Shown one piece after another: positions 1 to 8,944 of a stretch of DNA of 41,814 nt. Location of the stretch: contig JAVZPJ010000011.1 of NCBI GenBank assembly GCA_038881635.1, positions 1 through 41,814 of the forward strand, written 5' to 3'. This DNA is from Sulfolobales archaeon (GTDB lineage: Archaea > Thermoproteota > Thermoprotei_A > Sulfolobales > AG1). The notes below the pieces were generated by a model that was not told the DNA's origin, did not search any database, and saw only the letters and a program-made list of their open reading frames with translations. The translations under genes and the position numbers were made by a program. The first letter of the stretch is position 1. Each line of letters begins with the position of its first letter.

Positions 1-45
1 CACAAAATAACAAAGAACTAGAAGCCCGGGTTGTGGTGTGGTGTG

Positions 46-124
46 TGGTGCGGCGGCCGGGATTTGAACCCGGGATCGCCGGCTTGGGAGGCCGGCGTCC
101 TAGACCAGGCTAGACGACCGCCGC
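46..124 (-). tRNA. tRNA-Gly (anticodon CCC), CCA encoded
   Basis: Read on the minus strand, a complete cloverleaf is visible. It has a 7-bp GC-only acceptor stem (50-56 with 118-124), a D arm, a 5-bp anticodon stem CCGGC/GCCGG enclosing loop CTCCCAA (anticodon CCC, decoding GGG), a five-base variable loop, and a T arm with loop TTCAAAT. Discriminator A is at 49 and the CCA end is genomically encoded (46-48). No intron is present at 37/38. The very GC-rich stems in otherwise AT-rich DNA fit a thermophile. No clear T-run follows the 3' end. Confidence 0.96.
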
Positions 125-180
125 CGTTTCTATTTTTCTATATCTGTCTAATAATTTTATTTTTGGGGGTTTTCTCTGTT

Positions 181-240
181 GTGTTTTTATATTCTTGCTT
201 TTCATAAGATGCTTATGGGTTGGATGTGGGGGTGTTTTGA
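181..240 (+). promoter_or_regulatory. putative TATA box and ribosome site of the PfpI-like gene
   Basis: A TATA-like stretch TTTTTATATT lies at 184-193. The purine-rich GGGGGTG at about 226-232 sits eight bases before the TTG start at 241. The ribosome site supports the TTG start. The TATA assignment is by pattern only. Confidence 0.4.
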
Positions 241-828
241 TTGGTTGGGAAGGCTAGGATTTTGATTATTGGTGGAGATGCTGTGGAGGCTTTAGAGATC
301 TTCTACCCCTACTTCAGATTGAAGGAGGAGGGCTGGGATGTGGATGTGGCGGCACCTACTAGAAAGCCTCTTAGAACTGTTGTACATGATTTTGAAGAGG
401 GTTGGGAGACTTATACTGAGAAGCCTGGCTATAGATTTCCGTGGGTTGTAAAATCTCTTTCAGAGATCAAGCCAGAAGAATATGACGGCCTTGTAATACC
501 CGGCGGCAGAATGCCGGAGTATGTGAGAGTAGCAGCCTCTCAACATCTCGAGAAGATCCTGAAACACTTCTTCGAAAGCGGAAAACCAGTTGCCGTAATA
601 TGCCACGGCCCACAGATACTCGCCGCATTCGGACTCGTAAAAGGAAGGAGAATGACAAGCTACATAGCTGTAAAACCTGAGGTTGTGAACGGAGGAGCTG
701 TCTGGGTTGACGAAGAAGTTGTCGTAGACGGTAATCTAGTAAGCTCGAGAGCATGGCCTGACAACCCTGCTTGGATGAGAGAATTTATAAAGCTTGTTAG
801 AAAAAGAATCGAAGCCCAACCAAAGTGA
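241..828 (+). CDS. PfpI/DJ-1 superfamily protein (intracellular protease/glyoxalase-like)
   Basis: A 195-residue class I glutamine-amidotransferase-like fold protein of the PfpI/DJ-1 group, cytosolic. Seen: an N-terminal beta strand with GGDAVEALE (acidic residue near 16, as in the PfpI triad), IPGGRMPEYVR at 86-96, and the nucleophile elbow AVICHGP with Cys121-His122. Length and motifs match PfpI-type proteins, which are described as oligomeric proteases, deglycases or glyoxalase-like stress proteins. The substrate cannot be read from sequence. The start is TTG with GGGGGTG eight bases upstream. It stands alone, between a tRNA on the other strand and a GNAT gene 82 bases downstream, and a T-run follows the stop. 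Confidence 0.9.
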   Translation: MVGKARILIIGGDAVEALEIFYPYFRLKEEGWDVDVAAPTRKPLRTVVHDFEEGWETYTEKPGYRFPWVVKSLSEIKPEEYDGLVIPGGRMPEYVRVAASQHLEKILKHFFESGKPVAVICHGPQILAAFGLVKGRRMTSYIAVKPEVVNGGAVWVDEEVVVDGNLVSSRAWPDNPAWMREFIKLVRKRIEAQPK

Positions 829-837
829 AACATCTAC

Positions 838-853
838 ACCCTAAAAATTTTTT
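838..853 (+). terminator. putative T-run terminator
   Basis: AAAAATTTTTT directly follows the PfpI-like stop. A run of six T is enough for archaeal RNA polymerase termination in known cases. There is no hairpin beyond the A/T pairing. Confidence 0.4.
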
Positions 854-910
854 AGAGAAACCACCATATTCTTATAACTCCACCTACCACTCATATACTC
901 TGGGCATCAA

Positions 911-1522
911 TTGAACACCAGCGAAAACCTAGTAGGCTTGTATCACAGAGACTTCACAAGACTAGCTCTACTGAGAGAACACATGGGATTCTGGCACTAC
1001 TTCTTCGCATCCGCAGTCGAGAAGATCGGAGGAGGCATTGTAGATCTAATCCTCTCCAGCGAGAGAAGACTAGTAGGTCAAGGAGTATTCTACAAGATAG
1101 CAACACCAGAAATAATCCTAGGAGTCATATACTACCTGGTCATCGGAAGAGAATTCAGAGGAAAAGGCTTTGGAAGAATCCTGCTAGCAACTCTAGAAGA
1201 GATCTTATCATGGGAAGATGCCGAGATCTTCATCGCATCAACCACTCTAGATAACGAAGCTTCAAGAAGACTCTTCAGATCTCTAGACTACAAAGAATTC
1301 TCCTGGAAGGATCTATACAAACTACTAGGATCCGAAGAAACCGAGATACTTAGAAAAGCTTTATGCAGCTATGAAGATGATCTTATCATGATCAGATTTG
1401 AAAAAAGAGATATAAAAGATCTGAAGAAAGCTCTCAACAAGGAGAACACCTCCAGAAAAACCATAGAGAGAATCTGGAGAGAAATATGCTACACACCATG
1501 GCTCAGACTAAGAAGATCCTAG
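911..1522 (+). CDS. GNAT-family N-acetyltransferase
   Basis: A 203-residue protein carrying the acetyl-CoA-binding motif A of GNAT enzymes: YYLVIGREFRGKGFGRILL at about 74-92, with R-G-K-G-F-G as the pyrophosphate loop, followed by IASTTLDNEASRRLFRSLDY, the usual motif B region with Asn and an aromatic end. Such enzymes transfer acetyl groups from acetyl-CoA to amines. The acceptor here is unknown. The last ~60 residues are charged and lie outside the core fold. The start is TTG at 911 with no good ribosome site, so it is uncertain. It reads as a monocistronic gene convergent with the MFS gene. Confidence 0.85.
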   Translation: MNTSENLVGLYHRDFTRLALLREHMGFWHYFFASAVEKIGGGIVDLILSSERRLVGQGVFYKIATPEIILGVIYYLVIGREFRGKGFGRILLATLEEILSWEDAEIFIASTTLDNEASRRLFRSLDYKEFSWKDLYKLLGSEETEILRKALCSYEDDLIMIRFEKRDIKDLKKALNKENTSRKTIERIWREICYTPWLRLRRS

Positions 1523-1562
1523 ACACCCTAGAAAAACAAAACACACCAACCCAGGATCCAGC

Positions 1563-2798
1563 CTAGAAACCTCGACCTCTACCCCCTCCAAACCTCTTCA
1601 AAACCTGATCTGGGAAGAAGAGAGGAAGCAATATAAATGCCACCGAATAGAGCATGCTCGTGAAGATAAGCGGTGCCTCCAGATACACCTCCATCAGAAC
1701 ACCTCCAACAACTCTACCCACTCCAGCAGGAATCTGCCACGCAACACTAATCAGAGAAGCCCCCCTACCTCTATACCTGCTAGGTATCACACTCATCTCA
1801 AAAGCCTGATAGAGCGGATTTGCAACATTCATTAGAACTGTTCTCACAATATACAGTAGAGATGCTTCTAAATAACTTCTTGAGAAAGTCATCGCAAGCA
1901 TCAATAGAATACTTGGCGATGCTATAATCATATAAGCTCTCAGAGGACCTCCAACCGCGATACTAAACCTAGGTGTTAAAAGCATTAGAAATCCCATTAT
2001 AAGATTCTGTACCCCGAATACAAGCCCTAGATCTCCACTTGATGCATTGAATTTGAGAACAAAATAATAATCTATAATATGTATAGACATGCCAGCTCCA
2101 AAACTCACCACAGCATTCACAATCACAAGCTTAAAAAGCAATCCCAAAAGCATTCTCAAAGTAGCAGGCTTCTCCACAATACTCTCAGGATCATCAGAAT
2201 ACTTCCACCCTCCACCACCAGCAGATCTCTCTCTAATCATATAGAGAAGAGGTATAGAAGAAACCGGAAGAACCACTCCTAGAAATGCTATGACAATTCT
2301 ATAAGCCTCCACAAGTCTGAACCCGTAGATCTCCTCCATAAGCAGAGGTATCCATCCTCCAAAAGATCCAAGACCTACTCCTACAGATGATACCGCTGAA
2401 ATATATGGAAAAACCTGATCAAAACTTCTACCTCCAGCCACTCTAGTGACAAGCACAAGACCTGAAACATTTGAAAGCCCTAGAGCTAGCCCTCCCAGAA
2501 GAAAATAAGCATAGACCATGAAAATCTCTCCCAAAGACAGGAGAATAAGACTAAAACCCCATAGAAATAGAGAGAACATTAGAACCTTTCTAGCCTCAAT
2601 AAAATCACTAAGCCATCCAGAAACCACTGTAGCAAGCAGAGAGAGCAGCAAACTCAAACCACTTAAAAACCCATAAGCTGAAGCTTGAACACCCAGCTGC
2701 CTGAGATACGGAGCATTAACACTCCACAGAAAACCAGATACCACGGAAGATATCAGACTCACAACTATTACAAGCCTCAGATCTCTGGAGACCGCCAA
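1563..2798 (-). CDS. MFS transporter
   Basis: A 411-residue integral membrane protein with about 12 hydrophobic segments and the MFS loop 2-3 signature in the form SGWLSDFIEARKVLMF (about 60-75). A charged central loop around 190-210 divides two six-helix halves. It most resembles drug/sugar-type MFS permeases. The substrate is not deducible. The start is TTG (2796-2798) giving MAVSRDLR. The C-terminus is glycine/arginine rich. It is convergent with the GNAT gene and shows no operon partner, with 200 bases to the next minus-strand gene. Confidence 0.85.
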   Translation of the reverse strand: MAVSRDLRLVIVVSLISSVVSGFLWSVNAPYLRQLGVQASAYGFLSGLSLLLSLLATVVSGWLSDFIEARKVLMFSLFLWGFSLILLSLGEIFMVYAYFLLGGLALGLSNVSGLVLVTRVAGGRSFDQVFPYISAVSSVGVGLGSFGGWIPLLMEEIYGFRLVEAYRIVIAFLGVVLPVSSIPLLYMIRERSAGGGGWKYSDDPESIVEKPATLRMLLGLLFKLVIVNAVVSFGAGMSIHIIDYYFVLKFNASSGDLGLVFGVQNLIMGFLMLLTPRFSIAVGGPLRAYMIIASPSILLMLAMTFSRSYLEASLLYIVRTVLMNVANPLYQAFEMSVIPSRYRGRGASLISVAWQIPAGVGRVVGGVLMEVYLEAPLIFTSMLYSVAFILLPLFFPDQVLKRFGGGRGRGF

Positions 2799-2998
2799 TA
2801 CACACTCAAACCTTTAGAATAAAATCTTCTAAGACTAATATCTTAAGACTAGCAAGAGAAGATCTCAATCCCTAGTGAAGAAAGAGATCACAAGAAAATC
2901 TGAAACCCGCCGGCAATACAATCTAGAATAATTTAAATTCCTCCACCACACCCCCAAACCCAGCTCCAAACCCTACTTCTAATCCTCTCATAAGAAGT

Positions 2999-4402
2999 CT
3001 AATAATGAGATAAGATCTGCACATATAATGCCGTGTATAATCCTGCTGCTAACTGGATCTTAACAAGTTTACTGATATCTATAACACTATATCTTCTCTC
3101 TTTCTCGAGGAATTCAAGAATCTCTTTAAACCTCATATCAACCTCCTCACCCACTCTCCTCAGCTCTCCTACTCCACTCTCCTCCTCAAGTATTCTCAGC
3201 AGTCTTCGCATCATTCCTACTAGGAGAAGCGAATAGAATCTTCTTATGTATAGGCTGTCGAAAACCTCAGCTATTGTCGCTCTCCTAGAAAGACCTGGAT
3301 CTTTTAAAGCCCATCTTCTCTCAGCTTCAATAGCTTTAGGAGCTGTCTCTATAAAGTATTCTATTGATTCTATCAGCAGTCCTGCTTCTGAACATATATC
3401 CACACCTCTCTTTAACTCTTGAATTCTACTCCAGATATCTCTAATAAAACTGTAGATCTCTTCCCTCCATTTTATAGACTCGAGAACAGCATCTCTTCTT
3501 ATAATATCCGACTCACTTACATCCTCGATCCTAGGATCGTATAGATATGGTACTTCTGTCACAAGCTCTACAACAGATGGATTCAACTCTCTAGCATAAT
3601 CATAGCTACTACCACCATGTCTTATAACTTCAGCAGGATTCAATCCCTGGGATTCTAGAAAGTCGTAGTAGTCTTTCACAGAAACCATCATATATACAGC
3701 TCTCGAGAGAGTACGAGCCCATGGAACCTCAGGTTCTCCAAGACTTAATGGTATTCCAAGAGTTCTAGGGTAGAGCTGAAATATAGGATATAGCAGTGGT
3801 GCCTCAGCTGATATATAGTAGTATACTCCTCCAAAACCTGCGTTATGAAGACTATATATAAAATCAGGTCTATACCGATCTATTAGATTCATTAGAGCTC
3901 TAGTCCCCGGAGTAGGATTCTCAAATGAATACATCTTATACCTTATAGGAAAACTCCACTCAATCTGAACATTACCAGCAGGTCTGTAGTAGTTCTCAGC
4001 ATAAGTCTCTATCGTAAAAGGCTTCTTAAACCAGCCTTCATTCATCCTCAGCCCATCAACATCTACAGCTTTAACAACAACCCATGTATAGTTATAAAGC
4101 TTTCTAAGCTCCTCATCAGATGCCAGAACCCTTGCTAAGTACTCGAGAGTAAGAGTTCCAATAGGCTCATTAGGATGTGGTGCTCCGAAGAGAAGCGCGG
4201 TTTTAGAACCTCTACCTATGATCAGAGCTCTAATCCTCTCACCACATCTACTACTTCCAGCATCTACCACTCTAACAACATCTCTATACTCTCTAGCTAG
4301 CATATCCGTGGAATCCTCAAGCTCTTTAAACGTCATAAAACCTCTGAAATCAGGCACACCCTCTAGAACTCTACCTATCACATCTAGAGCCTCATGAGAC
4401 AT
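2999..4402 (-). CDS. M14-type zinc carboxypeptidase-like protein
   Basis: A 467-residue protein whose first ~300 residues look like an M14 metallocarboxypeptidase. The zinc motif is GAPHPNEPIG (His76, Glu79), with the third ligand in YSLHNAGFGG (His186) and a candidate catalytic Glu in VVELVTEVPYLY (279 or 283). The C-terminal ~150 residues are helical and charged and are not part of the core. No signal peptide is visible, so it is probably intracellular. M14 enzymes cleave C-terminal residues or amide bonds. The substrate is unknown. The ATG start follows an AT-rich region, and the gene stands alone. Confidence 0.8.
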   Translation of the reverse strand: MSHEALDVIGRVLEGVPDFRGFMTFKELEDSTDMLAREYRDVVRVVDAGSSRCGERIRALIIGRGSKTALLFGAPHPNEPIGTLTLEYLARVLASDEELRKLYNYTWVVVKAVDVDGLRMNEGWFKKPFTIETYAENYYRPAGNVQIEWSFPIRYKMYSFENPTPGTRALMNLIDRYRPDFIYSLHNAGFGGVYYYISAEAPLLYPIFQLYPRTLGIPLSLGEPEVPWARTLSRAVYMMVSVKDYYDFLESQGLNPAEVIRHGGSSYDYARELNPSVVELVTEVPYLYDPRIEDVSESDIIRRDAVLESIKWREEIYSFIRDIWSRIQELKRGVDICSEAGLLIESIEYFIETAPKAIEAERRWALKDPGLSRRATIAEVFDSLYIRRFYSLLLVGMMRRLLRILEEESGVGELRRVGEEVDMRFKEILEFLEKERRYSVIDISKLVKIQLAAGLYTALYVQILSHY

Positions 4403-4793
4403 GAGAATATCATCTAGATACTACTAAGCATCAGAGTTAAAAACCGATAACAGAGATCTTGAGAAGTAATGAATCAAGATCTTATAGTTATCTCTATAAC
4501 AACCGATATATGTAGAAGACAGTTCCAGACCTGAAAGTTCTGAGATCTCGAGATATATTGCTTCTAGAGATAGAGAACATAACAAGATCTATAGATCTAT
4601 AGGAGCTGATGAAGGTCATAGCCGGAGTTTAAGATATGAGACTTATATCAGAGCTGAACCCTTGTTTTTAACTGATCTATAGATAAAAACCTAGAACCTA
4701 TACATATCACAATACCAGACTCTTAGCTCAAGAACTTTAATATCGTCAAGCACTAGCTACACACATGAAAGCTCTTTAATCTCCATACCAAGA
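4403..4793. other. 391-base intergenic region, no gene seen
   Basis: The longest frame checked here (about 21 codons from an ATG near 4469) is unconvincing. The stretch is AT-rich with several short palindromes built on AGATCT. It separates the end of the hydrogenase/maturation operon from the divergent-in-function M14 gene, both on the minus strand. A weak box C/D-like pair at 4606-4657 was considered and rejected. Confidence 0.5.
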
Positions 4794-5558
4794 TCACAGG
4801 TGCTTCACAATACTCGATACAATCTTACTATGAATATCCTTATACAAGCTGGTTTGTTTTAGCAGTGAGATACTGCCATAAGCTTTTTCCAATGAAGTAT
4901 CAAGTCTGAGTATACCTAGAACTCTAATATTTTCGTTTCTCAGCTCACTTAATAATCTCTCCTCAAGATCTTTATCACCAATGCTCATATTAAATATCAA
5001 ACCTATAGGTTCTATCGAGAGTTCTCTGAGAACCTTTACCAAGTTTCGTGTAGGCTGAATTGAGAGAATACTTGTATTTGAAATAATTAACGGTCTGGTC
5101 AAATCCTTCATAAATTTGATGATATTTAGGTTAACATCTGTGAATGTTGGTGGAGGATCTACTATTAAGATATCAGTGTCTCTCCATATAGTTATTGATA
5201 GTATTTCTTTGAAAACTTCATCTAACTCTCTACCTCTGAGAGGTGTTGGGTTACCTTTAGTATAATACGCTAATGTAATAAGTCTTAAGCTGTCTATACG
5301 TGGAGGTATAATACCTTTCTCCTCAACAGGTTTAATAATCTCAATATCTACACCTAGTACTATGTGTAGTGTTGGATTTGTAAAATCCATATCTATTAAT
5401 CCAACTCTATAACCATGCTCGCTTAGAGAGAGAGCTAGGAGAGATGCTATAGTAGTTTTACCAACACCTCCCTTAAAACCTAGAACAGGTATTATAGTTC
5501 TAATACTACTTAATCTCTCTCTAATCACATGTATTCTAGGATCTATCATGTTGCTCAT
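4794..5558 (-). CDS. MinD/Mrp-family ATPase, probable archaeal-type HypB (nickel insertion)
   Basis: A 254-residue ParA/MinD ATPase with deviant Walker A KGGVGKTT at about 29-36 (signature Lys29), switch I LIDMDFTNPT and Walker B ILIVDPPP. It overlaps hypA by an ATGA junction and is the last gene of the operon. Known: in Thermococcales the HypB partner of HypA is a MinD-type ATPase rather than a SIMIBI GTPase. Inferred: this gene does the same, driving Ni transfer from HypA to the hydrogenase large subunit. No CxxC is seen, so a plain Mrp Fe-S carrier is less likely. The alternative is a general MinD paralogue. Confidence 0.78.
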   Translation of the reverse strand: MSNMIDPRIHVIRERLSSIRTIIPVLGFKGGVGKTTIASLLALSLSEHGYRVGLIDMDFTNPTLHIVLGVDIEIIKPVEEKGIIPPRIDSLRLITLAYYTKGNPTPLRGRELDEVFKEILSITIWRDTDILIVDPPPTFTDVNLNIIKFMKDLTRPLIISNTSILSIQPTRNLVKVLRELSIEPIGLIFNMSIGDKDLEERLLSELRNENIRVLGILRLDTSLEKAYGSISLLKQTSLYKDIHSKIVSSIVKHL

Positions 5559-5953
5559 GTCTCTATAACCTCAACAATCTCCTCTATATAAACACCTCTC
5601 CCACTAACTATTTCAAAATCTCTAGAATTACATTTAGGACACTTAACATAGGCGTGTATAGACTCAGGTATGAAGTGTATCATTTCAGAGATATCTTCAC
5701 CTAGGTCTTCAGGATTTACACTCCACTCATAATTACAAAATCTACACCTAAGACTTATACCTATATCTCTTACCTTGACCTCAACTTCTCTAAAACCCTC
5801 AATCCTCAGCAATTCTTTCACATTAAATACTAGAATATCTTTATCTATATTCTGAAGTCTTCCTACAGCGATTGTCACCCCTACGATGGTTCTACCTCTA
5901 TAATTGTTAACAATATATCTCACTATAGACTCTGCAATAGCCCATTCATGCAT
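5555..5953 (-). CDS. hypA: Hydrogenase nickel incorporation protein HypA
   Basis: 132 residues starting MHEWAIAESIV. Met1-His2-Glu3 is the conserved nickel site of HypA. The zinc domain has CRFC (Cys70, Cys73) and CPKC (Cys105, Cys108), separated by a ~31-residue insertion as in archaeal HypA. It delivers Ni to the apo large subunit together with HypB in the cytosol. It lies two bases after the endopeptidase gene and overlaps the MinD-type ATPase by four bases, so the two are probably co-translated. HypC, D, E and F are not in the window. Confidence 0.93.
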   Translation of the reverse strand: MHEWAIAESIVRYIVNNYRGRTIVGVTIAVGRLQNIDKDILVFNVKELLRIEGFREVEVKVRDIGISLRCRFCNYEWSVNPEDLGEDISEMIHFIPESIHAYVKCPKCNSRDFEIVSGRGVYIEEIVEVIET

Positions 5954-5955
5954 TG

Positions 5956-6477
5956 CTATAACATCCTCTCAGATTTTCTACTGCTATTTGATGTATATAT
6001 AGAGTCTATTATCTTGATCACATCACTACATATCTCTGAGATCTTATTTTTAAGCGTATCCGAAAGCTCTTCTGAGAGAGTCTGAGTATCACTTATACCG
6101 ATACCTATAACATATATCTTCTCGGGAGGCTCTAGATTATATACTTCAAGGATTCTTAGTACATCTGCAAGGCTTAAGGAGTGAGGAGCTTTTACATGAC
6201 TTCCATAGAAATCTTTAGGATCTATAAGATGTACTCTACCAATATCATCTGGATTGTCAACGATAATACTATCTACTATGATCAACTCCTTAACACCACT
6301 AATAATATCTAGTAGAGATATCCAGGATCTCTCTAGTATCTCTACTTCAAAGCCTCTCTTCTCTAGATCTCCTCTTAGCAGTGATCCTATTACTAACCCT
6401 ATTTTATCTTCAAGAAAAATACTATTACCTAGAAAAAGAATTTTTCTATCTCCTCTAGTTTTCATATTTGATGCCAT
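5956..6477 (-). CDS. [NiFe] hydrogenase maturation endopeptidase (HybD/HyaD/HycI family)
   Basis: A 173-residue protease expected to remove the C-terminal tail of MvhA once Ni is inserted. Seen: LFLGNSIFLEDKIG near 14-27, where Asp24 aligns with the Ni-sensing acidic residue of HybD, then IIVDSIIVDNP with the second Asp, and APHSLSLADVL with the conserved His. The ATG starts directly after the MvhA stop codon. A second ATG four codons in is possible. Its position just behind the large subunit gene points to MvhA as its substrate. Confidence 0.85.
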   Translation of the reverse strand: MASNMKTRGDRKILFLGNSIFLEDKIGLVIGSLLRGDLEKRGFEVEILERSWISLLDIISGVKELIIVDSIIVDNPDDIGRVHLIDPKDFYGSHVKAPHSLSLADVLRILEVYNLEPPEKIYVIGIGISDTQTLSEELSDTLKNKISEICSDVIKIIDSIYTSNSSRKSERML

Positions 6478-7956
6478 CTAATCTCTAAGATACTTCTTTC
6501 CTAAGAGCTCTCCTCTCTCATTATAGAGTTCTACCACGATCTTTAACTCACCTGGTAATGCATGAGTTCCACATGCATGACATGGATCGTAGGCTCTGAA
6601 AGCCATCTCAACCATATTGAGGAGGCCTTCTCTAACATCTCCACCCTTAATTAATGCTCTCGCAGCTTTATCTATAGACATGTTTATTCTCGCAGCATTA
6701 AACTGTGTAGCTACTAGTAGATTAGCTTTTCTCAGAATACCTCTCTCATCACTCTCATAATGGTGTATGAGAACTCCTCTAGGAGCCTCAACAACACCAA
6801 TACCTGTAGGACCTGGAGTCTTAGTCGGTATGTTAAGCACCTCTCTACTCTCAATATCCGGGTCTTCAGCAAGTTCTTTAATCCTCTCAGCAGCATATAT
6901 AATCTCTACCACTCTAGCCCAGTGCATTGCCAGAGTGTAATGCGCTGGTTTCTCACCTAGAGTCTCATACATCTCCTCGAAAGCTTGCTGAGCCATTGGA
7001 GTTGCCATAGAATCTGAGACATTTAATCTCGCTAGAGGTGCTACACATAGTATTCCACTATCAGGTCCTTCGACGAAACCTTTCCATCCAATCGGCTTCA
7101 AGTATGGGAATTTTATATATGTCCACGGCTCTATATGCTCAGCTATGTAGTTGAGGTATTCGTGGACATCGAATTTAGCGTATTCTCTCCCCCTAGGATC
7201 TATTATTCTAAGCTTGCCGTCGTAGAAGTTTAATCTATTCTTATCATCTACCAAGCCCATATAGTAAGTCTCATGTCTATAAACATCGCTTGTTACAAGC
7301 TTATATATGCTTGGATCACCTAAGACAATACTCTTAAAGATCTTATGCGTTGTTATTGCAATTTCTATTGCTTCATTAACAGATTCTCTCAGCTCTTTAA
7401 CCACCTCCGGCTCTAAAGGTTTCGATATACCACCAGGTCTACCAAAAGGTGGGTGGATTGTTTTACCCATAATCTTCTCATTTAACTTTCTAAACTTCCT
7501 CCTAACACTCACTATCTTATATCCTAGAGCTCCAACTTTCTTTAAAACACCAACTATATTCCTCTCTTCTTTAGGAGCTTCTGGACCTACTATGAAATCC
7601 GGTCCTGCAAGCACGTAGAAGTGCAAAGCATGGTCTTCAAGCATGAAGATATTATATGCAAGTTCTCTGATCTTCTTCGCTGCAATCGGAGGATCTACAT
7701 GGAATAAATCATCTAACGCCTTAGTAGAAGCCATATGATGTGCTGTAGGACATACACCACATATTCTAGGAGTTATCACTGGCGCATCCTCAGCAGGTCT
7801 ACCTTCTAAGAACTTCTCAAATCCTCTCAACTCTGGTACCTGTAGATAAGCTCTTATACAATCTCCTTTTTCATCAAGGATAGCTATAATTCTCCCATGA
7901 CCTTCAAGTCTTGTTATAGGATCTATTACAATCTTCCTCATCCTAAAACTAGACAC
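6478..7956 (-). CDS. mvhA: Group 3 [NiFe] hydrogenase large subunit, MvhA-like
   Basis: About 492 residues carrying the active-site NiFe(CN)2CO centre. L1 motif is RICGVC and L2 motif is DPCHACGTH. All four Ni-binding cysteines are present. After the L2 His there are 27 residues, the tail expected to be cut by the endopeptidase encoded next. Overall it resembles the F420-non-reducing MvhA of methanogens and archaeal sulfhydrogenases. Start: GTG at 7965, 7956 or ATG at 7941 are all possible. GTG 7956 has GGGGTGG about six bases upstream, while the family normally begins near the ATG, at RKIVIDPITRLEGHG. It overlaps the end of mvhG. Confidence 0.93.
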   Translation of the reverse strand: MSSFRMRKIVIDPITRLEGHGRIIAILDEKGDCIRAYLQVPELRGFEKFLEGRPAEDAPVITPRICGVCPTAHHMASTKALDDLFHVDPPIAAKKIRELAYNIFMLEDHALHFYVLAGPDFIVGPEAPKEERNIVGVLKKVGALGYKIVSVRRKFRKLNEKIMGKTIHPPFGRPGGISKPLEPEVVKELRESVNEAIEIAITTHKIFKSIVLGDPSIYKLVTSDVYRHETYYMGLVDDKNRLNFYDGKLRIIDPRGREYAKFDVHEYLNYIAEHIEPWTYIKFPYLKPIGWKGFVEGPDSGILCVAPLARLNVSDSMATPMAQQAFEEMYETLGEKPAHYTLAMHWARVVEIIYAAERIKELAEDPDIESREVLNIPTKTPGPTGIGVVEAPRGVLIHHYESDERGILRKANLLVATQFNAARINMSIDKAARALIKGGDVREGLLNMVEMAFRAYDPCHACGTHALPGELKIVVELYNERGELLGKKYLRD

Positions 7957-8944
7957 TCCTACCACCCCACTTCATTAAATTAAGTCTAAGTCTTGAAGCT
8001 GGTAGTGTGAATTTATAGACTAAACCCGCAGGATCTGGCAAACCTTCCTCAATTATTCTAGCTATCTCTCTCTCATCCTTAGAATCTATTATACTAGCAA
8101 GGAATGATATAACCTTACCACCGTAATCTATATGTGTCTCTAGAGGACCGTAGCATCCTATACATGGCATAGCAGCTTTAGGACATAAAGCAGTACATCC
8201 TCCTCTAGTAGAAGGCCCTAGACATGGGATACCTTGAGCAAGTAAGCATTTCCCAGGATCTATTCTCGTATTATATATTCTAGATATCTTCTTAACTAGA
8301 ATCTTCTCTGGCTTAGTTGCATTTAGCGGACACTCATCGCAGAGAGCTCTCTGAGAAGCTCCTATAACCGAACCTTTTGGAGGTATCTTTCCACTGAGTA
8401 GCATCTTTAAAGCATTGAGAGTAGTCTCCGGTGTTGGAGGACAACCTGGTATATAATAGTCTACTTCAATAACAGCGTTCAAGGGTAAGAGTATTGGTAG
8501 AAACTCTGGAAGCTCTAGTTCTACACCTTCCTCAGCAACATATTTAACCATAGGCTTCCTATCTCTCTCATATACTGTTGGCACTTCAGAATAAACTCTC
8601 GATAATATCTCCTCACGAGAGTAAAGATTAGCTAAACCAGGTACTCCACCCCATGAAGCACATGCTCCATAAGCTATAACAATCTTCGCTTTTCTTCTAA
8701 GAAGTCTGGCCATCTCTACATGCTCGGATAGTCTTACACCACCATTTATTAAAGCTACATCCACTGATTTATCTGGAAGCTTCTCAACATCTTCCTTCTT
8801 AAAATCTACAGCTACAGGCCAGAATACTATATCTAAGATGTTAATCAGCGACGGCTCATCACTTACAGCATCAACCTGAGCCTCCTCACATCCACCACAG
8901 CTAGCCATCCAGTAGAAAGCTATACGTATCTTACCCTCACTCAA
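7949..8944 (-). CDS. mvhG: Group 3 [NiFe] hydrogenase small subunit, MvhG-like
   Basis: A 331-residue Fe-S subunit passing electrons between the NiFe site and MvhD. Seen: proximal cluster ligands ASCGGCEE (Cys16, Cys19), AYGACASWGG and PGCPPTPETT. Further cysteine-rich sections LCDECPLN and GGCTALCPKAAMPCIGC would hold the medial and distal clusters, as in MvhG. There is no Tat signal, so the enzyme faces the cytoplasm. The TTG start at 8944 overlaps the mvhD stop, and the 3' end overlaps mvhA. The overlaps imply tight translational coupling in the order D-G-A. Confidence 0.93.
   Translation of the reverse strand: MSEGKIRIAFYWMASCGGCEEAQVDAVSDEPSLINILDIVFWPVAVDFKKEDVEKLPDKSVDVALINGGVRLSEHVEMARLLRRKAKIVIAYGACASWGGVPGLANLYSREEILSRVYSEVPTVYERDRKPMVKYVAEEGVELELPEFLPILLPLNAVIEVDYYIPGCPPTPETTLNALKMLLSGKIPPKGSVIGASQRALCDECPLNATKPEKILVKKISRIYNTRIDPGKCLLAQGIPCLGPSTRGGCTALCPKAAMPCIGCYGPLETHIDYGGKVISFLASIIDSKDEREIARIIEEGLPDPAGLVYKFTLPASRLRLNLMKWGGRSV

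Noticed and set aside
467-754. Antisense frame inside the PfpI-like gene, and similar long frames opposite other genes
   Set aside because: These frames lack family features and ribosome sites, and lie wholly within well-supported genes. They follow from the AGA-rich codon use.
4580-4600. Many AGATCT and TCTAGA palindromes through the window
   Set aside because: They come largely from frequent AGA-GAT-CT and TCT-AGA codon pairs and matching intergenic composition. No regular spacing or clustering that would suggest a protein-binding array was seen.
4606-4657. Box C/D-like pair TGATGA ... CTGA about 45 bases apart
   Set aside because: The first base of box C is C rather than A/G, no D' box is present, and I could not recognise a guide match to rRNA or tRNA. 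Such pairs arise by chance in AT-rich DNA.
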